A DNA stretch of 64,000 bases from Hyphobacterium marinum (GTDB lineage Bacteria; Pseudomonadota; Alphaproteobacteria; Caulobacterales; Maricaulaceae): NCBI RefSeq assembly GCF_036330325.1, contig NZ_JAZDRO010000002.1, positions 372,001 through 436,000 of the forward strand, written 5' to 3'. Shown here piece by piece: positions 40,581-50,429 of the stretch. A program made the translations under genes and the position numbers. Each line of letters begins with the position of its first letter. Within the stretch, counting starts at the first letter, position 1. Below the pieces are notes generated by a model. The model was not told the origin of the DNA. It did not search any database and saw only the letters and a program-made list of their open reading frames with translations.

Positions 40581-41711
40581 TCAGACCGGCCGGCCTTCAA
40601 TGAATTCGAAGCGGGTTTTCAGCTTCAGAAAGGGCTTCTCCAGAAACTGATAGGACAGGGCCGCGAACACGACGGTCACCGCGAAGACCAGCACAAACCC
40701 CTGTATCCAGACCCAGGGGTCATCCACGACCCAGCCGTTCGCCGAAACGGCGTCCCGGTCGTAGATCTGCGGTACCAGCCAGTCAGCCAGATACATGGCG
40801 AGGCGGTGAAAGACGTAGAGGCCGAAGGATATGCGTCCCAGATAGGCAATGGGCCGCCAGCCCAGCGGGGCTGACAGGATTGGTGTGGACAACACCGCCC
40901 ACAGCATGGCGGCAGCGAGACCTGCCGAACCGAAATAGAGAAAGGCCTGATGCCAGCCCGGCTCCCACAGGAGGCCGGTGAAAAAGAGTATCCACACCGA
41001 GACGGCGGTCAGCGCAGCGATCGCCAGCCACTTCCAGCGCCAAACCAGCATCTGTCGCTCGAACACGGCCATGACGACGCCGGCCAGCAAGGCTTCGGGC
41101 TTGGCCGGTGTGAACACCCAGATCGCCGGATAGGGCACGTCTTCGAGGATGAAGACGAAGCGGAAGACGAGGGCGACGATCAGCCAGGCCGCTGCTACGC
41201 CGAGGAAAGCCCGGCGCGAGACGACTGCCAGCCCCGCCAGGAACGGCAGGACCAGGTAGAATTGTTCCTCGCTGGAGATCGTCCAGAGCGGGGAAATGAC
41301 CGGTGCATTCGGCCAGCCGGAAAAGGCGGAATGGATATTGTTGGTGAAGGTGATGAAGCTGAGGAAGTGCGGCCAGTAATTGTCTTCGAAATTGAACCAG
41401 CCGGTCGCCGAAAAGACGAGTATCATCGCGAAATAGAGCGGCCAGATCCGCAAGATGCGGCGCAGGCCATAGCGCTTCCAGGAAATCCGTCCGGTCTCGC
41501 GCCGCTCGACCAGCAGCAGACGGGTGATCAGGAAACCGCTCAACAGGAAAAAGAGCTCGACCCCGAACCACATGTTTCCCTGGAAATAGGACAACCCGTC
41601 GAGCGGCGTGTAAAAACTGTGGTGCAGAAAAACGAGGAAGAAGGCGACAAAGCGCAGCCCGTCGAGTGCCGGGATATAGCCGCTGGACGGAACCGAACTG
41701 CCTGCCGTCAT
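40581..41711 (-). CDS. Membrane O-acyltransferase (OafA/acyltransferase-3 family)
   Basis: 376 residues with about ten hydrophobic segments. The N-terminus YIPALDGLRFVAFFLVFLHHSFY carries the family Arg and His, followed by FGVELFFLLSGFLITRLLL and LRRILRIWPLYFAMILV. YLGRISFGLYVFHRLAMYLAD is the usual late motif. It transfers acyl groups, often acetyl, onto exported or lipid-linked glycans at the inner membrane. It sits 20 bp downstream of a glycosyltransferase gene in the polysaccharide locus. Confidence 0.9.
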   Translation of the reverse strand: MTAGSSVPSSGYIPALDGLRFVAFFLVFLHHSFYTPLDGLSYFQGNMWFGVELFFLLSGFLITRLLLVERRETGRISWKRYGLRRILRIWPLYFAMILVFSATGWFNFEDNYWPHFLSFITFTNNIHSAFSGWPNAPVISPLWTISSEEQFYLVLPFLAGLAVVSRRAFLGVAAAWLIVALVFRFVFILEDVPYPAIWVFTPAKPEALLAGVVMAVFERQMLVWRWKWLAIAALTAVSVWILFFTGLLWEPGWHQAFLYFGSAGLAAAMLWAVLSTPILSAPLGWRPIAYLGRISFGLYVFHRLAMYLADWLVPQIYDRDAVSANGWVVDDPWVWIQGFVLVFAVTVVFAALSYQFLEKPFLKLKTRFEFIEGRPV

Positions 41712-41731
41712 GTCCCCGCCCCTGACCCGGT

Positions 41732-42916
41732 CTAGCCGCGCGACGTTTGGGCGAGTTGGCGCACGAGGTCAACAAAGGGCTCGACTTCGCGGCTCCAGCT
41801 GTTTTTCTCGGCGAAGCGCCTTGCGGCGGCCGAGGCCTGGGTCAACCAGTCCGGATCAAGATCGCCCAGGCGGCGGGCGATATCAGCCGGAGCCTCGCCG
41901 TCGCTGACCAGAATCCCCATGCCGGCGGACCGAATGGCGGCCGCGAGTTCTGGAAGATCCCGAGCCAGCATGGGGACGCCGGCAGCAGCGTACTCCCAAA
42001 GCTTGTTGGGGGTCGCGTTACGCTGGTTCTCGCCGCGGCCCTCATAGAGGATCACGCCCAGCGTTGCGCTTGCGATCCAGAGCGGCAGTTCGGCATGAGG
42101 TACGGAGGGCAGGAAGCGCAGGCGCTGGGGATGACCCGCCCTTTCCATTTCCTCGCGCAGCGCCCCTTCGCCCATCACGGCGATGGTCCAGCCCTGCGGC
42201 AGATGCCAAGACATTTCGGCGAGCTGAATCAATCCGCGCATCGGACGCAACGCGCCGTGATAAAGCAGGATGTTCTCGCTCTCCGGCACGCCAAGTGCCG
42301 GACGCAAGCGATCCACACCGTCATGGGACGGATAGGGATCGACCGCATTACGGACGACAAGCGGCGAGCGCTTGATCCGCGCATCCCGCACGTAGAGGTC
42401 CGCAATCGACTGGTTGACGGTGACGAAACCATCGAGATGGGGATCGAGCCGGGTCTCAAGCCGCGCCACCCAGCGCCCACGCAGGGGATGATCGGGGTCT
42501 TCCTCGCTGTGGTATTCGTGCGCGTCGAAGACAAAGCGCGCGCCAGTCCGCCGCTTGGCCTCAATGGCGGCCGGCATGGCTTCCGGGTCAAACCCGATTA
42601 TCACGTCTGGTTCAGAACGGACTGCGGCCTTCGCCAGTCCAGACTTGCGCTTGCGCGCCAGCCAGGCGTTGGCCAGCGTGCCGATTCCCGGCAAGGGCCG
42701 GAGCGCATAAGCCAGCCGTGTCAGAGGGCCGGGCTGGACTGCGGTGACACCGGGCGCGACCTTGATCCCGGGCATTTGGGGCACGATGGCGGAAACCTCG
42801 AACCCTTCAGCGGCGAGCCGATCCCGCAGTTTCAGGAAACGTGCATCATTGGGCACGAGATACATGGCGATGAAGAGAATTCGCGCCCGAGCGCTGTCTG
42901 CATTGCCATCGCTCAT
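41732..42916 (-). CDS. Glycosyltransferase family 4
   Basis: 394 residues with a GT-B fold: N-terminal ILFIAMYLVPNDARFLKLRDRLAAEGFEV, acceptor-domain FVFDAHEYHSEE, and C-terminal ILLYHGALRPMRGLIQLAEM, GEGALREEMERAGH, LRFLPSVPHAELPLWIASATLGVILYEG and NATPNKLWEYAAAGVPMLARDLPEL. The retaining GT4 E-x7-E type donor site is in this last segment (KLWEYAAAG). Donor and acceptor are not known. It is divergent from the asparagine-synthase-like gene at 42988. Confidence 0.88.
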   Translation of the reverse strand: MSDGNADSARARILFIAMYLVPNDARFLKLRDRLAAEGFEVSAIVPQMPGIKVAPGVTAVQPGPLTRLAYALRPLPGIGTLANAWLARKRKSGLAKAAVRSEPDVIIGFDPEAMPAAIEAKRRTGARFVFDAHEYHSEEDPDHPLRGRWVARLETRLDPHLDGFVTVNQSIADLYVRDARIKRSPLVVRNAVDPYPSHDGVDRLRPALGVPESENILLYHGALRPMRGLIQLAEMSWHLPQGWTIAVMGEGALREEMERAGHPQRLRFLPSVPHAELPLWIASATLGVILYEGRGENQRNATPNKLWEYAAAGVPMLARDLPELAAAIRSAGMGILVSDGEAPADIARRLGDLDPDWLTQASAAARRFAEKNSWSREVEPFVDLVRQLAQTSRG

Positions 42917-42987
42917 GGAAGGTGTTCCAAACTCTCATTGCCCGATATGAACACACTAAATGGCCCCGGAGCGGATAGAAACACGCC

Positions 42988-44886
42988 ATGTGTAGCATCT
43001 GGACATCGGTGGGTTTCATCCCCCCGGAGCGCGCGCTCGACGCGGCGCGCCACCGCGGCCCGGACGGGTCGGGCGAGGTCCGTCGCGACACGGCGGCGGG
43101 TCTGCTGGTCATGGGCCACAAACGCCTATCGATCTACGATCTCAGCGATGCCGGACATCAGCCCATGGTGTCCTCTGACGAGCGCTACTCGCTGGTCTTC
43201 AATGGCGCGATCTACAATTTCGAGACCCTGCGGAGCGAACTCGAAGCCCTTGGCCACATGTTTTCGACCCAGTCTGATACCGAGGTCCTGATCGCTGCCT
43301 GGGCGCAATGGGGCATAGCGGCCCTTGCCCGGTTCAATGGCATGTTCGCCTTTGCTCTCCACGACGCCCGCGAGAACCGGCTGACACTCGCCCGCGACCG
43401 GTTCGGCGAGAAGCCGCTTCACGTTACGGCCTGGCGCGAAGATGGCGGAACGCGGTTCGCCTGCGCCTCCGAGATCGGCCAGCTGCTTGAAGCCCTGCCC
43501 GAACGGCCAAAGCTGAACCGCCGCGTTGCCGCCGACTTCATCAATGCCGGGGCGACTGACTGGGGCGACGAGACCTTTTTCGACGACATCACCCGTTTGC
43601 CCGCCGGGCATTTCGCCGAGATTGACCTGTCAAACCCCCTGCCCACACCAGGGGAGGTTATTCAATCCGAACGCTGGTGGACACAACCCGCGATGGACCC
43701 GTCGCTGGCACGGCCGGAAACCGCCGCCGAGGCCCTGCGGCCCGCGCTGGAACGCGCGGTGAAGCTGCGCATGCGCGCGGACGTCCAGGTCGGGTCCTGC
43801 CTCTCCGGCGGGCTTGATTCCAGCGGGATTGTCCTGCTCGCCGACCGCGACCGTGGCGAAGCCCCGATCCTGTGCGTTTCTGCCATTTTCGACGAAGAAC
43901 TGCCGGGCGGCGGATCGATTTCCGAACGGCCCTATGTCGACATGGTCGCCGACGCGGCCCGGATTGAGCGGATCAGTGTGACCCCGGACGACGATGCGGT
44001 CCGCGAGACATTCGACTCCGCGATCACCGCGCAGGGCGAACCCTTCGCGTCCAGTTCAATCCTCATCCAGAACCTCGTTTTCAAGGCCGCACATCAGGCA
44101 GGCCTGAAAGCCATGCTCGATGGTCAGGGGGCGGACGAGCTCTTCGGCGGCTATCCCGGAATGGCTGGACCACATCTCGCCGATCTCGCGCTGTCGGCCG
44201 ATTTCGGGGCGTGGAAGCGCACCGTCGATGCGCTGTGCGCGGACGAGAGCGATTTTTCGCCCTTCGAACTTTTCAGAGCGACCTATTCGAACATCCTGCC
44301 CTTCCCGGTGCGCAAGACGGTGGCGCGCTTCAAGGACGGTTGGCCGCCGCGCCCCTGGCCCGCCGGTCCGGCGGCACTCTATCCACCACCGCTTCCGGTC
44401 AAGACGCGCGGAGCCAACCGGTTCGACCGTTTGATCCGGGCGATGACCGGCGCGGTCTCGCTGCCATCGCTCTTGCGCTATGAGGACCGCAATTCGATGC
44501 GGTTCGGCATCGAGACGCGCCTGCCCTATCTCGACGCCGAGGTCTCCGACATCGCCTTCCGCGCGCCCGGCAGCGCCAAGATCGCTGATGGTGAGACGAA
44601 GCGCATGCTGAGACTGGCCCTCGATGGCGTTGTGCCGGAGCCAATCCTCCGCCGCCGCCGCAAGCTGGGCTTTTCGACGCCGGAGCAGCGCTGGCTGAAT
44701 GGCCCGCTCGCGGATGTGGTCGAGGACGCGTTCGCGATGCTCGAGCGCGACTGGACAGGATTTATCGACATGCACGAGGCGCGGCTCGCGCGTACGGCAA
44801 TGGGCCATGACACCAAGGCGGCGGGCATGGTCTTCCGACTCACCGCCTTCGCGCACTGGGCAAAGGCGAACGGGATATCCGGCTAA
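42988..44886 (+). CDS. Glutamine-dependent asparagine-synthase-like amidotransferase 1
   Basis: 632 residues. Starts MCSIWTSVGF; Cys2 would be the glutaminase nucleophile, though the usual GI after it is SI. RHRGPDGSGEV, HKRLSIYDLSDAGHQPM and NGAIYNFETLRSELEALGH are the class-II amidotransferase motifs. The synthetase domain has the PP-loop SCLSGGLDSSGIVLLAD and ETRLPYLDAEV. In a glycan locus, such proteins can amidate uronic-acid sugars (as in the Bordetella wbm type) rather than make asparagine; which applies is inference. A second homologue is at 51426. Confidence 0.9.
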   Translation: MCSIWTSVGFIPPERALDAARHRGPDGSGEVRRDTAAGLLVMGHKRLSIYDLSDAGHQPMVSSDERYSLVFNGAIYNFETLRSELEALGHMFSTQSDTEVLIAAWAQWGIAALARFNGMFAFALHDARENRLTLARDRFGEKPLHVTAWREDGGTRFACASEIGQLLEALPERPKLNRRVAADFINAGATDWGDETFFDDITRLPAGHFAEIDLSNPLPTPGEVIQSERWWTQPAMDPSLARPETAAEALRPALERAVKLRMRADVQVGSCLSGGLDSSGIVLLADRDRGEAPILCVSAIFDEELPGGGSISERPYVDMVADAARIERISVTPDDDAVRETFDSAITAQGEPFASSSILIQNLVFKAAHQAGLKAMLDGQGADELFGGYPGMAGPHLADLALSADFGAWKRTVDALCADESDFSPFELFRATYSNILPFPVRKTVARFKDGWPPRPWPAGPAALYPPPLPVKTRGANRFDRLIRAMTGAVSLPSLLRYEDRNSMRFGIETRLPYLDAEVSDIAFRAPGSAKIADGETKRMLRLALDGVVPEPILRRRRKLGFSTPEQRWLNGPLADVVEDAFAMLERDWTGFIDMHEARLARTAMGHDTKAAGMVFRLTAFAHWAKANGISG

Positions 44887-46045
44887 TCAGCTCGCTGGAC
44901 GCGAACAGCCAGCATCCTGACCATGCCAGTCGGATTATAATTGCGGATTGCAAACCGCGCGGTGTCTTCCACTGCGACAAAATTGGCCGTGGAAACGGTT
45001 CGCGCCTCGGTCAGTGCAATGCGGCTTGTTCCGCCATAAAAGGCGGAGCGGCCCATCGGCGAAATTTGGACAACCTGCCCCTCGTTGCCAAATAGCAGCA
45101 GTGTCAGCTCATAGGATTGGCCAGGCTCGACGCCCGCGACTGAAACAGTCGTGATCCGCTCAGCCTGATCGTTGGACAGTTCGTGACTGACATAGGAGAC
45201 GTCATTGGCCAGGTCATCATCCAGGAGAATGGCGTTGGTTTGCTCCAGCCAGATCGTTTGAGCCGACGCGACGTCTTCCGCATCGAAATCCCCGATCTCG
45301 GCCAGGCCGCCATTGATTGCGAGGGGAATGTCCAACATGACCAGGTCGCGACGTCGAGACGGGTTCTGGCTTCTGAAAGCTGATAGTTTTCGAGGGACAT
45401 GTAGGCATGATCGAACGTCTCGGAGAACAAGGTGTCCAGCGGCTCGGTGAGGAATTCCGCAGCGTCCTTTTTGGCTTGCTGAACGTGGTCCGCGAGTTCT
45501 TCGGCAGAATAAGAAGCCGCAATGTCATGAAGCGGCAGGACCGGACCATCCGCTTCACCGTCACGGGTAAAATAGGTTCCAAAAGTCGGATCGTAGAAAC
45601 CCCAGCGCCCGTCGATGAGAACCTCAACCGCGGTATGATTTCCCTGGTTGGGAATGTTGTAGAGATTGACGTACCGGGTCCGTGCTCCCGTCAATTCCAG
45701 CAGGCCGCGCAAGACGTAGGAATAGCCGCCGCAGGCCGCGACGCACTCCTCAAAGAGCGCATTGAGATCCGGATCCGTGCGGTTCCCCTGATCACAAAAG
45801 GCGTAGACCGCCTGGGTCAGCCGCCGCGCGCGTTCATCGACAGGAATTTCGGCGAGCACGCGCGGATCAACACCCGCCGACTCATACCATCCCCGCGCAG
45901 CCGCCAGAGCGTCCGACGACAGGGGCGGAGTCCGGTCCGCCACAGGCTGTGCTGTGTTTTCCCCGCATCCGGCCAGGAGAGCCATGGACGCAAGGATGAG
46001 AGGCAGGCGAAAATGCAAGAACACGGTGGCAGCAGGCGAACTCAA
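44883..46045 (-). pseudogene. Transglutaminase-like lipoprotein, frameshifted
   Basis: Read as two frames. The upstream frame gives a lipoprotein signal (LILASMALLAGC, Cys27), then a transglutaminase-like core with Cys95 (AACGGYSY), His127 (NQGNHTAVEV) and Asp142 (GFYDPTFGTYF). Near 45347 the frame shifts: after RTRLDVA the upstream frame runs on in shadow-like sequence, whereas the downstream frame gives a sensible continuation, DLVMLDIPLAINGG, ending in a beta domain (RNYNPTGMVRMLAVRVQ). One missing G in the run GTCGCGACC would explain it. A sequencing error or a real mutation are both possible. If repaired, it would be about 387 residues. It is convergent with the amidotransferase gene. 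Confidence 0.75.
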
Positions 46046-46092
46046 CTAATAGAACCGCGCAATCTAACCCTGCAGAGAAAACTCGCGCAATA

Positions 46093-47145
46093 TCAAGAGG
46101 CGAGAAAGGCCTCAATGGCGTCGACCGTGCGCTCACCCGCGTCGCCCTGACCGTAGTCGGAAATGTCGTGGCGCGGGGCCTTCCAGTCATCCATGGTCCA
46201 CAGCCGGTTCCAGCCCGCTTCGACGGTTTCAACCCACTCGGTCTCGTCGCGCAGCGTAATCGCCGGTTTGCGGTGGAAATAGGCTTCCTTCTGCAAGCCG
46301 CCGGAATCGGTCAGAACCAGCGACGAATCCGCCATCAGCCGATGCAGGTCAAAATACCCGAGGGGTTCGATCTGCATCACGCCCTTCGGGGTGATACCCC
46401 GCTCGGCCATGACTTTTTTCGTACGCGGATGGACCGGGAAGACGATCAGGCGGTCCTTGGCCTGCGCTTCCAGAAAGGCGATGACGCGGGCGAACCGTTC
46501 CGTGTCGTCGGTGTTTTCCGCGCGGTGCAATGTACAGACGGCATAGTCCTTCCCGGCGAGGTCTAGCCGGTCGACGATGTCGGACTTCGTTTTCGATTGT
46601 TCGATGGCATAGAGCGTCGCGTCGTGCATGACGTCGCCGACCGCGTGGACACCTCTGGTGATACCTTCGGCCTTCAGATTGTCGATGCCGGTCTGGGTCG
46701 GACAGAGCAGGAGCGCGCTCAAATGGTCGGCCATGACCCGGTTGATCTCTTCGGGCATGCGCCGGTTGAAGGAGCGCAAACCCGCTTCGACATGGATGAC
46801 CGGGATGTGCAGTTTGGCCGCGGCCAGCGCGCCGGCCAGCGTCGAATTGGTGTCGCCATAGACGAGGACGGCGTCGGGCTTGTCCTCCATCAGCGCGTCC
46901 TCGATGGCGGCGAGCATCTTGCCGGTCATTGCGCCATGGGTGCCGCCACCGAATTCATATCGGCGCGCCGGGGCAGGAATGCCCAGCTCGTCGAAGAAAA
47001 CGTCCGACATGCCCGGATCATAGTGCTGACCGGTATGGACGATCTTCTCGTCCAGGTTCGGGCGATCCGCGATCACGCGGCTGACCGCCGCCGCCTTGAT
47101 GAATTGCGGGCGGGCACCGACGACGGTGAAAATGGTCCGGGTCAC
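46093..47145 (-). CDS. UDP-N-acetylglucosamine 2-epimerase (non-hydrolysing)
   Basis: 350 residues. IFTVVGARPQFIKAAAVSRVI, VHTGQHYDPGMSDVFFDELGIP, HVEAGLRSFNRRMPEEINRV and VLTDSGGLQKEAYF are the WecB/WbpI family motifs. Substrate could be UDP-GlcNAc, or UDP-2,3-diacetamido-glucuronic acid as in WbpI; the WbpD-like gene nearby favours the latter (inference). It starts 7 bp after the stop of the epimerase gene at 47153. Confidence 0.92.
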   Translation of the reverse strand: MTRTIFTVVGARPQFIKAAAVSRVIADRPNLDEKIVHTGQHYDPGMSDVFFDELGIPAPARRYEFGGGTHGAMTGKMLAAIEDALMEDKPDAVLVYGDTNSTLAGALAAAKLHIPVIHVEAGLRSFNRRMPEEINRVMADHLSALLLCPTQTGIDNLKAEGITRGVHAVGDVMHDATLYAIEQSKTKSDIVDRLDLAGKDYAVCTLHRAENTDDTERFARVIAFLEAQAKDRLIVFPVHPRTKKVMAERGITPKGVMQIEPLGYFDLHRLMADSSLVLTDSGGLQKEAYFHRKPAITLRDETEWVETVEAGWNRLWTMDDWKAPRHDISDYGQGDAGERTVDAIEAFLAS

Positions 47146-47152
47146 GGGCGGG

Positions 47153-48223
47153 TCAGTCCTTCAGGTATGTCTTGATTTCCGGCACGAAGTGAACGTGCTG
47201 GGCCATGCAGCGCTTGATCTCGCCCATGTTGGCCTTGGTCCAATCCACGGTACGTTTCAGACCCTCGTCGATCGAGACCTGGGCTTCGAAGCCGAGCTTT
47301 TCGCGCGACTTGGTCGGATCGCCAAAGCGCTTGCCCGACGTGTCCCAGTCCCGTTTCGGCTTGAGATCATACGGCGTCGGGTTTTCGGTCAGCGCGTTGA
47401 TCTTGGCGGCCAGGTCGAGAATCGTCGTCTCGACACCCGACGCGAGATTGTAGGTCTCGCCGGCATCGCCCTTCAGGGCGCAGGCCATCAGGCCGCGTGC
47501 CATGTCTTCGACAAAGATGAAGTCGCGGCTGGCATCCCCGCCATTGTCGAGCGGGAGTGCTTCGTGATGCAGCGAGCGGAAGATAAAAGTCGGTGTCACA
47601 TTGCGCCAGACCGAATGGTGCGTCCCGCGCCAGCGGCCGGCACCCAGGATTTCACCCGGGCCGTAGACATTTTGGAAGCGCGCCTTGACGAAGGGCAGAT
47701 CGTACTGCTTCCAGAAATAGTTGCCGTAGAACTCACCGATCAGCTTCGAGATGGAATACGGGCTGTCGTGGTAGAGCGAGACCGGCGCGTCTTCCTTCGT
47801 CGCGGCGGCTTCGCCAAACGTCTTCTCGGCCACGGCGCATCCGGCGGCGGCATAGACAACCCGGTCGAGCGACTTGATGTCCTTCAAACGATTGAACAGC
47901 TTCAGACTGGGCAACGTGTTGTTGTCGTGATCAAGCATCGGATCGGCGATGGACGACTGATTGCCATGCAGGCAGTAGAGCGCCCAGGCAAAGTCGAGAT
48001 CGTCCGGAATGCGATCAAGGACGTCGTCCTCGGTGACCGAGCGCGGAATGAAGGTGACGCGATCATCGTCAGGCACGTTGACCGGATCGGACGACAAAAG
48101 ATTGTCGACGATGATCAATTCCTTCAGATCGGTCTTGAGAAGCTGGCGGGCCAAATTCGAGCCGACGAAACCAGCCCCGCCTGCGATCATCAGCTTCTTT
48201 CCGTCAAACGTCTTCTCGGCCAT
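47153..48223 (-). CDS. NAD-dependent sugar epimerase/dehydratase (extended SDR)
   Basis: 356 residues from the ATG at 48223, preceded by GAGGA at 9 bp; two upstream ATG codons are closer to the site. KKLMIAGGAGFVGSNLARQLL has the Rossmann glycines. The active-site Tyr and Lys are in SPYSISKLIGEFY, and AAGCAVAEKTFGEA replaces the usual serine stretch. RFQNVYGPGEILGAG is typical. The substrate is unknown; it is coupled to the UDP-GlcNAc 2-epimerase gene and is in the polysaccharide locus. Confidence 0.85.
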   Translation of the reverse strand: MAEKTFDGKKLMIAGGAGFVGSNLARQLLKTDLKELIIVDNLLSSDPVNVPDDDRVTFIPRSVTEDDVLDRIPDDLDFAWALYCLHGNQSSIADPMLDHDNNTLPSLKLFNRLKDIKSLDRVVYAAAGCAVAEKTFGEAAATKEDAPVSLYHDSPYSISKLIGEFYGNYFWKQYDLPFVKARFQNVYGPGEILGAGRWRGTHHSVWRNVTPTFIFRSLHHEALPLDNGGDASRDFIFVEDMARGLMACALKGDAGETYNLASGVETTILDLAAKINALTENPTPYDLKPKRDWDTSGKRFGDPTKSREKLGFEAQVSIDEGLKRTVDWTKANMGEIKRCMAQHVHFVPEIKTYLKD

Positions 48224-48387
48224 GCTCATCATTCCTCTTAACCCCGGCAGCAATTACCGGCCCAAAATTCGCGCGGAACCTAGTGGGACTGCGATCAGCG
48301 GTCAAAGGATGATTTGCTGCAAACACAGCCGTTCATTCAAGGGTTGTGCGAAGGGATTCTCCAACCCTGCCTGATCAAATACCTACG

Positions 48388-49392
48388 CTAGACGGTCTGG
48401 ACGCTGCTGATTTCAACGTAATTGAGATAAACATTCTTGTAGTCCTCTACGCCTGAAAACAACGTCTTTATTTTGCCCCTTTCTTTGTTCTTATACATTA
48501 CCTCTATATTATCGACATTTGCCAGTGAATGCGACAGTACAAATTGGTTTTTTACTCTCAGTGCAGTTATAAGATCTTCGGTCGATAGGAACCGTCCGTC
48601 CGCGTAAAAAATCCTGTTTCCCCAAAGGTCGAGAAGAACCGGACCGTCTTCGGTATCCAGTTCGACCACGGCGTGGCTTTTCGAAACAAGGTCAGGAAAT
48701 CGGGGGCCGTAACTGTAAAGTCCCACGAATCGGAATGTCAGGCCGTGGTTGTGCGCGACGGCCGCCCAAATCCAGCACAGGTCACCACACTGGATCGAAT
48801 CCTGCGCGTCACGAACCGCTGCCATTTCTTCCGTGACGGTCGGGTAGCTGGATGACTTCCGCGGACCGATGCAAATCTGGCCATCGAAAATCCATGACAG
48901 AATCTGAGACGCCGTATTTAGCTCGGGCGATTTGAAGACCGGACAGCTAAAGGGGGCGATGTCGACACCTTTTCCCCGTTCGGCCTTGAGGGATACGTCC
49001 CTTCGGAGCGGGCCGTCGCCGACGATAAAATTGTTTCGCCCCGCAATCGTGTAGCCTTCGGGTTTTTCTATATTGAACCGCTCTTTCAGGATCGCCGGGT
49101 TCTGTCGTTTCAGCTGGAGGAGTGCGACATCACCGTCTTCGTAGCGAACCTGGAGTTCGTAGTTCTTCTCAACCTCGCTGGCGAATTCCTCGTCCAGTGC
49201 GGGGAAGGGAATAGCGATCTCTCCGGACGGAGATGAATCCAGAGGCCGCGACGTTCCGCCCTCCGGGACAAGGATTGCTGACACGATCCCGCCCGTCTTG
49301 GTCATTGTGAGCCGTGCCGCGCCTTCATCGTCATAATGAAAATCGGCGATCTGGTTTTCGATCAGGTCGAACCAGTTTGTTGAGTATGCCAT
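48388..49392 (-). CDS. Transglutaminase-like protein in AT-richer DNA
   Basis: 334 residues, cytoplasmic-looking, no signal peptide. The catalytic-type residues are Cys206 (CGDLCWIWAAVAHNHG), His230 (KSHAVVELD) and Asp245 (VLLDLWGNRIFY). Before that is a beta-rich stretch of about 190 residues; the C-terminus is also beta-like (YKNVYLNYVEISSV). The 3' part (about 48410-48560) is clearly lower in GC than its neighbours, which suggests recent transfer. It has the same Cys-His-Asp order as the proteins at 44883 and 56944 and may have a similar C-terminal domain. Function in the glycan locus is unknown. Confidence 0.72.
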   Translation of the reverse strand: MAYSTNWFDLIENQIADFHYDDEGAARLTMTKTGGIVSAILVPEGGTSRPLDSSPSGEIAIPFPALDEEFASEVEKNYELQVRYEDGDVALLQLKRQNPAILKERFNIEKPEGYTIAGRNNFIVGDGPLRRDVSLKAERGKGVDIAPFSCPVFKSPELNTASQILSWIFDGQICIGPRKSSSYPTVTEEMAAVRDAQDSIQCGDLCWIWAAVAHNHGLTFRFVGLYSYGPRFPDLVSKSHAVVELDTEDGPVLLDLWGNRIFYADGRFLSTEDLITALRVKNQFVLSHSLANVDNIEVMYKNKERGKIKTLFSGVEDYKNVYLNYVEISSVQTV

Positions 49393-49470
49393 TTCGACCC
49401 CGGCAAAATAAATCCGACTGACTGGCCACCCTACGGCAAACCGGTTTCTGACCGTGTCAGCGCTATTAGT

Positions 49471-50415
49471 CTAGCCCGTCTTAGGTGGCACGCGGACGTG
49501 GGAATAGATCGCGGTCACGCCGTGCGCGTCATACCATTCCAGCATCTTGCGGATCGTGTCCTCGAACGAGACTTTCGCCTTCCAGTCGAATGCCTTTTCG
49601 GTCTCGGCCGGATTGAGCACGACGGCCGGAACGTCATCATCGCCGACCGGCACGATCGGGACCTCTTCGTCGAGCTGGATGCCGAGATAGGCGACGACTT
49701 GGTCGAACACGTCCTTGATCGATTTGCCCTCACCGGTCGAGACGTTGAAAACGCCTTTCGGACCGTTTTCGTCGAGCGCCTTGTCGAGAATGGCGATGAA
49801 ATCGTCCATGTGCATGAAATCGCGAACGGTATCAGAGCAGAAGCAGGACTTTCCGGCCTTCAGACGCGTGTAGAAGGTCGGGATCGGCCCGATGGCCAGG
49901 CGCGGACCGGTGATATTGGCCAGCCGCAGCGAGACCGTGTTGAGGTCTGCCATCAGCATGACCTGCTCGCCGGCGGTCTTGGAAATGCCATAGCTGGTAA
50001 ATGGTGCGGACGGCGCATCGTTCGGAATCGGCACCGTCTTGGGCCGGCCGAAATTGAGCGCCGTCTGGAAGTTCACCAGCCGCTTCACGCCCGCCGCCTC
50101 GGCAGCTTTCGCGACGTAAATCGAACCCAGAATGTTGGTCTGCGCATCCTCTTCCCAGTCGTCCGGGTCCTTGTAGGCCGCGGCGGAATGGATGACGTGG
50201 GTCGGCTTGAAGTCGGCGAAGCACTTTTCGACCAGTGCCTTGTCGGCAACCGAGCCCTCGACCACCGTCAGGCGCTCATGGCCTTCAGGCAGCGACTGGC
50301 GATTGCCGGTCGCGAAATTGTCGAGAACGAATATCTCGTAGCCGTCGCGCGGCAGGAGATGGTCGATAATGTTTGCACCGAGGCTTCCCGCCCCGCCAGT
50401 GATGAGGATGCGCAT
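49471..50415 (-). CDS. NAD-dependent sugar epimerase/dehydratase (WbmF/WbmG-like), first of pair
   Basis: 314 residues. MRILITGGAGSLGANIIDHLL has the Rossmann Gly motif; YGISKTAGE has the Tyr and Lys, and FQTALNFGRP replaces the usual Ser/Thr segment. Paralogue of the next gene upstream (50430) with shared HxAAxYKDPDDW and RLANxxGPR segments, so the pair arose by duplication. Bordetella O-antigen loci have a similar set of paralogous SDR genes with an asparagine-synthase-like partner. The likely reaction is C4 epimerisation of an amino-uronic sugar nucleotide, by inference. Confidence 0.82.
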   Translation of the reverse strand: MRILITGGAGSLGANIIDHLLPRDGYEIFVLDNFATGNRQSLPEGHERLTVVEGSVADKALVEKCFADFKPTHVIHSAAAYKDPDDWEEDAQTNILGSIYVAKAAEAAGVKRLVNFQTALNFGRPKTVPIPNDAPSAPFTSYGISKTAGEQVMLMADLNTVSLRLANITGPRLAIGPIPTFYTRLKAGKSCFCSDTVRDFMHMDDFIAILDKALDENGPKGVFNVSTGEGKSIKDVFDQVVAYLGIQLDEEVPIVPVGDDDVPAVVLNPAETEKAFDWKAKVSFEDTIRKMLEWYDAHGVTAIYSHVRVPPKTG

Positions 50416-50429
50416 GACCGGTGTCCGCC

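Noticed and set aside
41747..43291. A 514-codon plus-strand frame opposite the GT4 gene
   Set aside because: Antisense shadow; its end overlaps the real amidotransferase gene in another frame.
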